From a virus, in the IMG/VR virus record IMGVR_UViG_3300046453_000090, positions 1 through 21,498 of that record: a stretch of DNA of 21,498 bases. One strand, 5' to 3'. Under the pieces are notes generated by a model that was not told the origin of the DNA, did not search any database, and saw only the letters and a program-made list of their open reading frames with translations. The translations under genes were made by a program, and so were the position numbers. This document shows, one piece after another, positions 14,005-20,807 of the stretch (position 1 is its first letter; every line of letters begins with the position of its first letter).

Positions 14005-14625
14005 TTAAATTTGGTTTAAACCTTCCACGCCTCGTTTCTGGCGATCTCGTGTACGATGTTCTAACCACATTTGGCCTTGCTCAATGTTCGTAATTGCAAG
14101 TGAATTTTCACGGCATGGAAACTCTTGATTCAATATTCGCAAGCGATGTAAAACTATTGCGAGTAATGCTTCATTCGTTATGCCATTTACTCCAACTTCT
14201 TTAACTGGACCTAGTTGAAATTGAATAGGTGTGAGTAAACCACCAGAAATCACATCGTAAAAATGTCCAGCTTTTAATGGCTGTTCACCATCCCGTGTTT
14301 TAACTGTTTCGTTATGGATAACTGTTACACCATTATCATCTTTATGAATTTCTCGGCCCAATACACAATTTTGAAAACCGTCTAGCTGATATGATTTTTC
14401 AAAAACATCTTTTGGTGACCACGAAATATATCCTTCATGATCTGGATGATTAGCCTTGCCGCCATCTTTGTATTCAATTAAATAACCCGGATCACCTGGG
14501 TCTTCGTTTTCTGGAATTTGCCATCCTTGGTATTCATTATATTCACCACGTGACATAGGTATTGCTAGAACTGATTTGGTGCCGATGTATGCAACCATCG
14601 AAAGTGCTAATAGTTTCTTAGACAT
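14005..14625 (-). CDS. Acb2/Tad1 hairpin-domain protein, probable anti-CBASS/anti-Thoeris sponge (206 aa)
   Basis: Residues about 10-85 (YIGTKSVLAIPMSRGEYNEY, GW, GYLIEYKDGG, GYISWSPKDVFEKSY) match an N-terminal domain that in other phages I recall being fused to Tad2/DUF2829. The C-terminal part (about 130-202) reads GPVKEVGVNGITNEALLAI, then CRENSLAITNIEQGQMWLEH, RTRDRQKRGVEG, the Acb2/Tad1 hairpin signature. N174, R191 and R195 have the spacing of ligand-binding N/R/R residues as I remember for Tad1. Known for the family: these proteins sequester cyclic di- and trinucleotides or gcADPR, blocking CBASS and Thoeris signalling. The gene is bracketed by hairpins among head genes. A GTGAG site is 7 nt before the chosen ATG; M10 is an alternative start without a ribosome site. 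The signal-peptide look of the first residues is probably accidental. Confidence 0.75.
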   Translation of the reverse strand: MSKKLLALSMVAYIGTKSVLAIPMSRGEYNEYQGWQIPENEDPGDPGYLIEYKDGGKANHPDHEGYISWSPKDVFEKSYQLDGFQNCVLGREIHKDDNGVTVIHNETVKTRDGEQPLKAGHFYDVISGGLLTPIQFQLGPVKEVGVNGITNEALLAIVLHRLRILNQEFPCRENSLAITNIEQGQMWLEHRTRDRQKRGVEGLNQI

Positions 14626-14635
14626 TTTTTACTCA

Positions 14636-14658
14636 CAAAAAAAGCACCCGAAGGTGCT
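14636..14658 (-). terminator. Hairpin terminator upstream of the Acb2/Tad1-like gene
   Basis: AGCACC (14643-14648) pairs with GGTGCT (14653-14658) around a four-base loop, followed on the minus strand by seven U. It lies about 11 nt before the start codon of the downstream gene, so it may also mask or expose that gene's ribosome site. Confidence 0.75.
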
Positions 14659-14704
14659 ATGGTTAAAATCAGTTATTTTCTGGGCATGTTTCAAGACCAG
14701 AGGA

Positions 14705-14977
14705 TTAAGTAAACTTACTATTTTTTACTGAAAATTCAGCTCTAGCTTTATGCCATGCTCCTTCAGAAATCACACCTGTTATAAATCCGAGCTCTAACCC
14801 ATCACCAATATATTGTCTAAATTGACTAGTAGTTAAATTAAACTTAATTGCCACTTCTTTGGCAATTAATGGGGCATGTTCTAGAAGTACATTCCATTCA
14901 TCTTGAGTAAGCTTTTCTTTTCCACGCAAAAATAACTCCATTGACTGTGCAAGTATTTCATTATTTATATCACTCAT
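14705..14977 (-). CDS. Hypothetical protein (90 aa)
   Basis: I do not recognise it. It is mostly helical, acidic at the N-terminus (MSDINNEILAQSMELFL), with EHAPLIAKEVAIKFNLTTSQ and FRQYIGDGLELGFITGVISE, which could be a helix-turn-helix-like arrangement, and ends in a basic tail. There is no clear ribosome site at the ATG (only AAG). It follows the 47-aa gene after a 78-nt gap with an inverted repeat and precedes the Acb2/Tad1-like gene, so it could belong to the same accessory cassette. Function unknown. Confidence 0.72.
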   Translation of the reverse strand: MSDINNEILAQSMELFLRGKEKLTQDEWNVLLEHAPLIAKEVAIKFNLTTSQFRQYIGDGLELGFITGVISEGAWHKARAEFSVKNSKFT

Positions 14978-15005
14978 ACGTACTTAGCCATTTTCTAAAA
15001 TTTTA

Positions 15006-15029
15006 TGGTTCTATATTAGCCGAACCATT
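15006..15029. repeat. Inverted repeat ATGGTTC-N10-GAACCAT
   Basis: Two 7-bp arms in exact inverted orientation flank an AT-rich 10-nt centre (minus strand GGCTAATATA). It lies in the 78-nt gap upstream of the gene at 14977. No U-tract follows directly, so it looks more like an operator-style site or an mRNA hairpin than a terminator. The central TAATAT could be part of a -10 element; no convincing -35 is visible. Confidence 0.4.
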
Positions 15030-15055
15030 ACATAATGCTACTGTTTAAAAAGACT

Positions 15056-15199
15056 TCAAATATGGCAGCAGGCTTTAGGGTATTTAAAGTTTAATCCGAA
15101 GAGAGCCATATATCTTGGAATCAACTTCCGAACAAATGGCACCAAAATAATATTAGTGCTTAGGATATATTGCGCTTGAGTCATAGTTACTTGTTTCAT
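15056..15199 (-). CDS. Hypothetical small protein (47 aa)
   Basis: Reading from the ATG at 15199 gives MKQVTMTQAQYILSTNIILV, PFVRKLIPRYMALFG and an end with two adjacent cysteines (ACCHI). The start overlaps the stop of the minor head protein gene as ATGA, and AAGGA lies 9 nt upstream, which together make it a credible coupled gene despite its size. Moderately hydrophobic and basic; I do not recognise it. It could be a membrane-associated peptide or a small capsid accessory. Confidence 0.6.
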   Translation of the reverse strand: MKQVTMTQAQYILSTNIILVPFVRKLIPRYMALFGLNFKYPKACCHI

Positions 15200-16302
15200 A
15201 ATCCAATGTCCTTAAATGTCTGCTCATCCAACTTTCGAAGTTGGTCCAGTGTGTAAAGCCGCCCTTTAGGATCAAAGAATTTATCAAAATCAAACTTTCC
15301 TTCTTTATAAAGTTTGTACCGCTTTGGCCCTAGCCATTCATTCTGGAAGAAATCATCTGTTTTCTTAAAGAACTCTTTGAATGTGGTGTTTGCGTCCAAT
15401 TGGCCGATGAGTTGGCTACGCTCGTCTTTTGGGATGTCTTTAACTTTTCGCTCATCCATTACAAACGGTCTTTCTCCCACAAGGAGACCATCCTTATCTA
15501 CAGCAACCAGAATACTGCGGCAGTTTCGATGTAATGGTGGTACTCGTTTTGCCGGATCATCAATTCTCCAGACAGTGCCATCTAATGACGCGCAAAGCTT
15601 TGTTGTTCTTCCATCCAATACACTGACAAAGCGGACATATTCAAAACCTAGCTGCTTGAAGGTGTCTAAATACGTTTGATTTGCTACATGGTTACGTAAC
15701 GTTCTTACAGTCTGATCAATGTCTGACTTAGTGCTAGTTAAAAGCCCATCTTCATAATTGAGGCGCTTGGTACCACGAATACGTTGGACAATTTCCTGAT
15801 TCGTTTTACCGGAGTTAATCCCATCCCGAATTGCATATTCAACTTTTTGGCGCGTTGTTTCGGCAATCTTGGCAAGTAGATCCTCTACCAATGCCCCGCC
15901 CACTAAGGGTGCTTTTTTAGCAGCTGAATAAAGTTTTTCGCCAATCGGCTTTTTAATCTTACCGCCGTACAGCTTTGCTGTGTAATTAGCCTCATATACC
16001 GCTAATGCTGTGGCTGAAACTGCGAATGCTTGAGGCAATGAAGTATTTATTGCCGTAAACCACTGAGAAATTAAATCCCGAATCTCTTTGAGGTTTGTCG
16101 TTGTGTACTGACCACCCGCAAGAGCAAGCTTTTCAGAATCACTTAACTCATCTAACAAGTCTCTAAGCTTTGCCAGCATTAATGCCGACTCATCATTAAA
16201 GATTGTTAATAATTCATTAACTGATTGAGAAGATGCTCGATATAAATACGCCTGGTGTTGTGTAAGTACTTCAATCAATGATTTTTCAATATTAGAAGCC
16301 AT
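15196..16302 (-). CDS. Minor head protein, Mu gpF-like (368 aa)
   Basis: The protein is a portal-associated minor head component involved in head assembly. The C-terminal half contains the Phage_Mu_F domain (about residues 165-268): FVSVLDGRTTKLCASLDG, then VPPLHRNCRSILVAV, with C237, H258 and C261 as the conserved Cys/His residues. The N-terminal half is helical, with ALVEDLLAKIAETTRQKVEY before the domain. Length is typical. AGAGG lies about 8 nt before the ATG. The gene follows the portal gene directly, as in SPP1/Mu-like arrangements. C-terminal RLYTLDQLRKLDEQTFKDIG is a small extra helical region. Confidence 0.9.
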   Translation of the reverse strand: MASNIEKSLIEVLTQHQAYLYRASSQSVNELLTIFNDESALMLAKLRDLLDELSDSEKLALAGGQYTTTNLKEIRDLISQWFTAINTSLPQAFAVSATALAVYEANYTAKLYGGKIKKPIGEKLYSAAKKAPLVGGALVEDLLAKIAETTRQKVEYAIRDGINSGKTNQEIVQRIRGTKRLNYEDGLLTSTKSDIDQTVRTLRNHVANQTYLDTFKQLGFEYVRFVSVLDGRTTKLCASLDGTVWRIDDPAKRVPPLHRNCRSILVAVDKDGLLVGERPFVMDERKVKDIPKDERSQLIGQLDANTTFKEFFKKTDDFFQNEWLGPKRYKLYKEGKFDFDKFFDPKGRLYTLDQLRKLDEQTFKDIGL

Positions 16303-16311
16303 TTAACACCT

Positions 16312-17661
16312 CTAAATCGGAGAGCTATCCCGCTCAGCTTCAACCCTCTTCAACTCTTCCTGATAATCATGACCAGGTAATTTTCCTGTAGCGATATATT
16401 CCCAATACGTCTGGAATGAGTTCTTTCCAGAAATTGCACCTTCATAAAGCTGCTTAGCCATATTGATATCGTATTGCTGGACAATAAACTCAGGCTCTAC
16501 CGTAAATACATTTTTGGAAGGATCTAGCTTTAACCACTGAGCTGCATATTTAATGGACTGCTCAATAGCAGCAGCTGCACACATCACAATACTGTGTAGG
16601 CTTGCTTGTTGATCATCCTGACGTGCACGGCGTGCTTCACCTGATTCTTGTGTATTCGTATCAACAACCTTTGCACCGGCTTCTAATGCTGCGTTCTTTT
16701 GTGCATCCATTTCACTCTTGGTAAGTTCGATACCATTACCTGAAATTTCTAAATAACCGCATTGTGAGTCCTTAGGCAGACTCCAGACAGCCATCACACC
16801 AGTAACACTAATATCGTCATCGTCCTCATCCCCTTCTAAACCATTAATCCAAGGCTGAGGATGTGCTGTATGATGAAGTGACTGAAAGTAATCCGCACTA
16901 AGCTGGTAACTCTTTAGAGCTGCTTTCGCCATAGTTAATAGCGGAATAGTTCCAACATTAGGAGAATTATCCGTGGTACCACAGAATACAAATGGTGTGA
17001 ATGAAAGCTGATTACCGCCAAGATCCGGAGTTTTATCTTCTTCACTAGAGCCATCAAACAAACGGACAGTTAAAGCACCTTCCTGCATAGCTAAAACACG
17101 GTGGACCGTTTTCGTGTCATGTCCGAATTCATCTTCACTATTATCAAACTGCTCCTCGAGCACCAATAGCTTCAGATCCTTACGACCACCAATACTGTTT
17201 TCCTTCCAGTTGATGATAGATAACGCATCGTATAGAGCAAAATATGGAACGCCTTTAGAATCGACATCGACCAATAAACCACAGCGGCCATACTCCAAAA
17301 GCTCTAAGCAAATTCGAATAAAGAGTTGTTTAAGGCCAAAACCATCATTAGTTGCGTTTTCAATCAAGCCCTTTAAAAGAGAACTTTCAATTACAATGTT
17401 TGGCTCAAGCTTAGAGACCAGACCAATCATCGTGCGAAGAGAGTCTTGAACCCAGAGGGGATATTGAGCGCGGCTTAAATAGGCTTTATAAATCTCTCCA
17501 GTCTTATCCCCCTGCTTTTCTGCCTCAATCATTCCAGCCGATTTAGCAAGATACTTGGTTTGTTCCTGTTTGATCTGCTCTTCGCCAGCAACGGCGTCAC
17601 GCATAATCTGCCAGCTTTTTTGTGCAGCAATATACTGCGGATGTTTATCAGTAACTGCCAT
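16312..17661 (-). CDS. Portal protein (DUF4055-type, 449 aa)
   Basis: The dodecameric portal is the DNA gateway and terminase docking site. From the ATG at 17661 the protein begins MAVTDKHPQYIAAQKSWQIM. Segments AYLSRAQYPLWVQDSLRTMI, LELLEYGRCGLLVDV, YALYDALSIINW-type strands and the late ESGEARRARQDDQQASLHSI match DUF4055 portals. A longer start at 17697 would translate the terminator-like hairpin in the leader, so I reject it. GGTG lies 5 nt before the ATG. The length is slightly shorter than SPP1 portals but normal for this family. It lies between large terminase and the Mu gpF-like gene. Confidence 0.9.
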   Translation of the reverse strand: MAVTDKHPQYIAAQKSWQIMRDAVAGEEQIKQEQTKYLAKSAGMIEAEKQGDKTGEIYKAYLSRAQYPLWVQDSLRTMIGLVSKLEPNIVIESSLLKGLIENATNDGFGLKQLFIRICLELLEYGRCGLLVDVDSKGVPYFALYDALSIINWKENSIGGRKDLKLLVLEEQFDNSEDEFGHDTKTVHRVLAMQEGALTVRLFDGSSEEDKTPDLGGNQLSFTPFVFCGTTDNSPNVGTIPLLTMAKAALKSYQLSADYFQSLHHTAHPQPWINGLEGDEDDDDISVTGVMAVWSLPKDSQCGYLEISGNGIELTKSEMDAQKNAALEAGAKVVDTNTQESGEARRARQDDQQASLHSIVMCAAAAIEQSIKYAAQWLKLDPSKNVFTVEPEFIVQQYDINMAKQLYEGAISGKNSFQTYWEYIATGKLPGHDYQEELKRVEAERDSSPI

Positions 17662-17672
17662 AAATACACCAA

Positions 17673-17697
17673 TAAAAAAGCACCTAAATAGGTGCAT
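17673..17697 (-). terminator. Hairpin between large terminase and portal
   Basis: GCACCT (17680-17685) pairs with AGGTGC (17690-17695) around AAAT, followed on the minus strand by TTTTTTATT. It starts 4 nt after the terminase stop codon. Confidence 0.75.
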
Positions 17698-17700
17698 TGT

Positions 17701-18993
17701 TTAACGAGAAAAACCAGCGATAGTTCGCCGTTTAAATACTTTCTGAATAATGATTGGAAAGCGCTTAGCTAATGGATACCCGCCAGCATCACCCACATGG
17801 TCCAAACCAGCACCTTTATCAGGCATTCCAAAAGCATCATAGACTTGCTGCTCTAGTGTTGCCGTAAAGTTAGGACATTTGTTTGTGTTCACTTTTAAAT
17901 GCCGTTCACCATCTGCATTTAGGATCTGAGCATTCACAGCATTGATACGGTCTTTTATGCCTGGGTTCACACCATTCACTTCAACTTTAAAACCGTTTTT
18001 CTTTAAGATTGCATGATCAGATTCACTAAAACCCTTCGATGATGTAGCTTGACCTGAGGCATCGGGTATCACCGTAATATCATGGCCAGGGAAGCGCTCT
18101 TTGATCAAATAACAAATAGTTGGTGTATCTCGCACACCAACTAATTCATCCAAGGCTCTTGGCTTACCATTTCTTATTACATAAACCACAGCTGCCATTT
18201 TCAAAACGTTAAAGTCCATACCAATAAGTAAGGATTCTCCTTGGTTAATTTCCTCATCTGTATGATTCAAGATCCGATCAAAATCAGGATAAACAGCACC
18301 ACTAGTTAAGTTGACAAACTTACCATCCAAATAAGCAGAAATCAGTTGAGGTGGATATGACTCAAATAAAGAAGAAATATAATCGTCCGGAAGATTGGCT
18401 TCATTGTCATAAGTTGAAGCTTGAATCATTCCATAGAGCTTACTCTTAGCCTCTGATTTATTTGCCTCTTTAACAAATTGCTCATATGTAAATTTAAAGC
18501 CTTCTGGCGTGGTGGCCACATCAATACCATTGACCAATCCAGCTTGCTTATAACGCATACGTGCAATGATCTTACGCCATGCTTGCTGGGCCTTAAGCTT
18601 AGCCATGACATCAAGTTCATCAATCAAGGCATGACCAATTTTAAAACCAACAATTGAGTCCGGAATATCCATCGACCGACAAATAATAGTGGTCCGATAC
18701 TGCCGACCATAATAAATATCGACTTCCTTGTTCGATTGATAAACTTTTGTCTTTAACCCCCAATCAAATGCAACCTCATCAATTGTTGGATAAAAGATAT
18801 CCCGTATTTGTGCATATGTAGGTGCAAAATATCCTAAAGGTACTTTTGGAAACTCCCATGACTTATTACAAAGGCTTGAGCTACCCACCCAAGTTTTCCC
18901 AGAACCAAACCCCGCGACAAAAGCCCGGAATTTATTTTCCATCTGTAAAAAATTAGCCTGAGGCACATTCAGCGTCGGATTGATGTTCGGCAT
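17701..18993 (-). CDS. Terminase large subunit (430 aa)
   Basis: This is the ATP-driven packaging motor with a nuclease that cuts the concatemer. From the ATG at 18993 (MPNINPTLNVPQANFLQMEN) the Walker A is AGFGSGKTW with K33, and Walker B is HALIDELD with D125 and E126. The coupling motif region is IDVATTPEG. The RNase-H-like nuclease begins with LLIGMDFN (D259), then VIPDASG (D310) and a final DHVGDAGGYPLAKRF carrying a third acidic residue. An ATG at 19008 (MRVKK) is in frame, but its ribosome site is no better and either start overlaps the small-subunit gene. Length is normal for this family. Confidence 0.95.
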   Translation of the reverse strand: MPNINPTLNVPQANFLQMENKFRAFVAGFGSGKTWVGSSSLCNKSWEFPKVPLGYFAPTYAQIRDIFYPTIDEVAFDWGLKTKVYQSNKEVDIYYGRQYRTTIICRSMDIPDSIVGFKIGHALIDELDVMAKLKAQQAWRKIIARMRYKQAGLVNGIDVATTPEGFKFTYEQFVKEANKSEAKSKLYGMIQASTYDNEANLPDDYISSLFESYPPQLISAYLDGKFVNLTSGAVYPDFDRILNHTDEEINQGESLLIGMDFNVLKMAAVVYVIRNGKPRALDELVGVRDTPTICYLIKERFPGHDITVIPDASGQATSSKGFSESDHAILKKNGFKVEVNGVNPGIKDRINAVNAQILNADGERHLKVNTNKCPNFTATLEQQVYDAFGMPDKGAGLDHVGDAGGYPLAKRFPIIIQKVFKRRTIAGFSR

Positions 18994-19468
18994 CTTTTTT
19001 ACTCGCATCTACAACTTGAATGGTTACTTTGACTGGTGTTGGGTCATCTTCCCCTTCGCCTTCCCTCATCTTCTCAATTTCAAGATGTTTCAACTCAACA
19101 TTTAAAAGCATCAAGTCATGGCCCTGCATTTCTTCCCGAACTTGCTTGATAACGCCCTGCTTCATCAGCCTATTGTTTTTATAACCTTCATAGATCTTCT
19201 GAAGTTCATTCAATCGATAGGCTTTGTTTGCTAGAGGGATGTCATAAACGTTCTTTTGGAAATCTGCCCTGGTCTTATTAAACAAAGTAATAAGTTTCTT
19301 ACTTAAGTTTTTTCCTGTTGGCTTTGTTGGATCATATGCAGCTACTTGTTGCCTTAGAATTTCAACTCCAAATTCTTGTTTTACAGCATCAGCTACTTGT
19401 TGAGGGGTGTCAAAGCAAGCAAGAGACTGAACTATAAAGATTTTTATAGGCTCCTTTAGTGTTGCCAT
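18953..19468 (-). CDS. Terminase small subunit (DUF2280-like, 171 aa)
   Basis: The small subunit recognises phage DNA and brings the large subunit to it. The N-terminus (FIVQSLACFDTPQQVADAVK, FGVEILRQQVAAYDPTKPTG, LITLFNKTRADF) matches DUF2280, with a helix-turn-helix in about residues 15-45. The middle is helical and mediates oligomerisation in relatives. The C-terminal tail is acidic (EGEGEDDPTPVK, DAEHQSDAE). AAGGGG lies 5 nt before the ATG. The gene overlaps the start of the large subunit by 41 nt. Confidence 0.92.
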   Translation of the reverse strand: MATLKEPIKIFIVQSLACFDTPQQVADAVKQEFGVEILRQQVAAYDPTKPTGKNLSKKLITLFNKTRADFQKNVYDIPLANKAYRLNELQKIYEGYKNNRLMKQGVIKQVREEMQGHDLMLLNVELKHLEIEKMREGEGEDDPTPVKVTIQVVDASKKDAEHQSDAECASG

Positions 19469-19506
19469 AACTACCCCTTCGTAAAACTACGTAAAACAAA
19501 CAGTGC

Positions 19507-19530
19507 AAAAAAAAGAGCCCTTAGGCTCAA
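19507..19530 (-). terminator. Hairpin overlapping the metallopeptidase stop codon
   Basis: GAGCC (19515-19519) pairs with GGCTC (19524-19528) around a four-base loop, followed on the minus strand by eight U. The right arm contains part of the stop codon of the upstream gene. Confidence 0.7.
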
Positions 19531-20168
19531 TTGATTGCGCAGTTTCCGCAGCATTTTGAAATATCTAAATTTGAAACAAACGGCGGGTTATTCGCAGCTT
19601 CAATAAGTCGCTTAACGTTCTTACTTACTCCCCACCGTTTGGTTACACCAATAAATTCTTCGACATCATGACCAGCCAAATAATGTTTAGGTAATCCCGT
19701 AGTGGTGCTAATCAACATGTCACCATCTTCGTCGCGCTCAACACCTATATGGTAAAGCTCATGCTCAAGCAAATAGCAAAACTCTGTATCGTTTGCTCGT
19801 TCACAGAAAGAAGCATCAACTGTAATTAAATAACTTGGTACTGAGCCGAACCAGTCTCGCATTTGTTGCTCTTGTCGAGCTTTGCGCCAACCACCGACAT
19901 TAAACATTACCTTTTCACACTGACCAAGAACCATGGCCTGTTTGCTCTTATAAGCACATGATGCCCAAGCAAATGCCAAGAATTCCTCATTATCATCGAG
20001 TAACTCAGCAATGTGGTCATGATCTGGATTGTGTAAAGGTCCACCAATCGTTAAATAATTTGCAATAACCCATTTCTTCAGGTCTGGTGCTGGTATTAAG
20101 CGAATTGCTTTTTCCTCTTCAGCGTCATCAATAAAGTCCGCTGGCGGGAAGGGTCTGATCTGTTCCAT
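19527..20168 (-). CDS. Putative phage metallopeptidase (PF18894-like, 213 aa)
   Basis: A zinc-peptidase signature HELYH is at residues 136-140 (FCYLLEHELYHIG), with a probable third ligand in LAGHDVEEF (H167, E170 or E171). This matches the putative phage metallopeptidase family, whose substrate is unknown. The N-terminal FPPADFIDDAEEEKAIRLIP and the zinc-region VGGWRKARQEQQMRDWFG fit the same family. The C-terminus has a CCGNC cluster (C206, C207, C210), perhaps a metal site. The gene overlaps the nuclease gene upstream by 41 nt and precedes the small terminase. Protein processing during head assembly is one possible role; host-protein cleavage is another. Neither is shown. Confidence 0.82.
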   Translation of the reverse strand: MEQIRPFPPADFIDDAEEEKAIRLIPAPDLKKWVIANYLTIGGPLHNPDHDHIAELLDDNEEFLAFAWASCAYKSKQAMVLGQCEKVMFNVGGWRKARQEQQMRDWFGSVPSYLITVDASFCERANDTEFCYLLEHELYHIGVERDEDGDMLISTTTGLPKHYLAGHDVEEFIGVTKRWGVSKNVKRLIEAANNPPFVSNLDISKCCGNCAIN

Positions 20169-20604
20169 TGAAAATTTGCCTCTTCAAATTTTTCAGCCAT
20201 TCGCTGGCAAAGCTTGCTTGAATTTGTAGCGGCCCTAATTCATTAATCTTAAATCTTGCTGCCGACTCTAAGCGAACTACGGTATAGCCCATCTCTTCAG
20301 CCACATCGTAACGATCAAGACTCCACGCCTTTGTTGCAAGCTTTCCTCGTCGACCTCCCGACCAAGGACCACCCGCAATTTCAACTAATATACGATGTTC
20401 AATTAAATGAAAATCAAAACGCCAATGCTTTGTGGATTTAAACTGGAATTTCTTCTCATATTTGATTTCCAGCACATCTAAAGCATGAGTAAATTCCTCT
20501 TCTGCCTCTAAATATTTTTGGGTTGCCTTAGGCAATGGTCTGCTTTTAGGTTTGGTTTTAGGTTCTTTTTTTCTGGTTAGCCAAAAATAATCTTTACTGT
20601 CCAC
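20128..20604 (-). CDS. PD-(D/E)XK-like endonuclease (158 aa)
   Basis: The core reads WRFDFHLIEHRILVEIAGGP, then LDRYDVAEEMGYTVVRLESA. D64 and E75 would be the catalytic acids, with D97/R98 in the DxxR helix and a terminal VVRL strand, as in DUF559/VSR-like nucleases. The ExK lysine is replaced (EIAG), normal for that group. A Lys/Pro-rich N-terminal tail precedes a helix. The start is GTG at 20604 with AAAGGG 7 nt upstream; no ATG is suitable. It is located two genes before terminase, where many cos or headful phages carry an HNH nuclease that assists packaging; a nuclease with the same job but a different fold is a reasonable inference. Confidence 0.72.
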   Translation of the reverse strand: MDSKDYFWLTRKKEPKTKPKSRPLPKATQKYLEAEEEFTHALDVLEIKYEKKFQFKSTKHWRFDFHLIEHRILVEIAGGPWSGGRRGKLATKAWSLDRYDVAEEMGYTVVRLESAARFKINELGPLQIQASFASEWLKNLKRQIFNGTDQTLPASGLY

Positions 20605-20615
20605 ACCTAAGCCCT

Positions 20616-20807
20616 TTAAAGAAATCCCTCAGGCTTATTGTTCAGCCGAGCTACCAACTTTTTCTGTTTTGCTGTGGCCAAAAAAAATCGCTCATCTAAG
20701 TGAGCGATCTGTTCTTCTGTGAGGCCCTTGGTAGTACAGCTTCCCAAGTGATTTAGCTCTGTTTGGAGCTGTCTAATCTCATTTATGTTTTTTTGAAATT
20801 CAGTCAT
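20616..20807 (-). CDS. Hypothetical small protein (63 aa) with an intragenic terminator-like hairpin
   Basis: The protein begins MTEFQKNINEIRQLQTELNH and is mostly helical, with a likely coiled coil and a basic end (AKQKKLVARLNNKPEGFL). AGAGA lies 6 nt before the ATG at 20807; the in-frame ATG at 20837 has no support. It overlaps the previous gene by 8 nt. The DNA coding for EEQIAHLDERFFLA is itself a perfect hairpin with a U8 tract, which would truncate mRNA before the stop codon. Function unknown. Confidence 0.7.
   Translation of the reverse strand: MTEFQKNINEIRQLQTELNHLGSCTTKGLTEEQIAHLDERFFLATAKQKKLVARLNNKPEGFL
20679..20708 (-). terminator. Intragenic rho-independent terminator-like hairpin
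   Basis: ATCGCTCA (20687-20694) pairs with TGAGCGAT (20701-20708), 8 bp with a 6-nt loop, followed on the minus strand by eight U. It lies wholly inside the coding frame at 20616-20807, about 35 codons after its start. Confidence 0.75.

Noticed and set aside
14560-14625. Signal peptide on the Acb2/Tad1-like protein
   Set aside because: The hydrophobic run is weak and interrupted by YIGTK, which belongs to the conserved N-terminal domain; a cytoplasmic nucleotide sponge should not be exported.
17662-17697. Extended portal start at 17697 (MHLFRCFFIG)
   Set aside because: The codons are the terminator-like hairpin; the family-like N-terminus begins at 17661.
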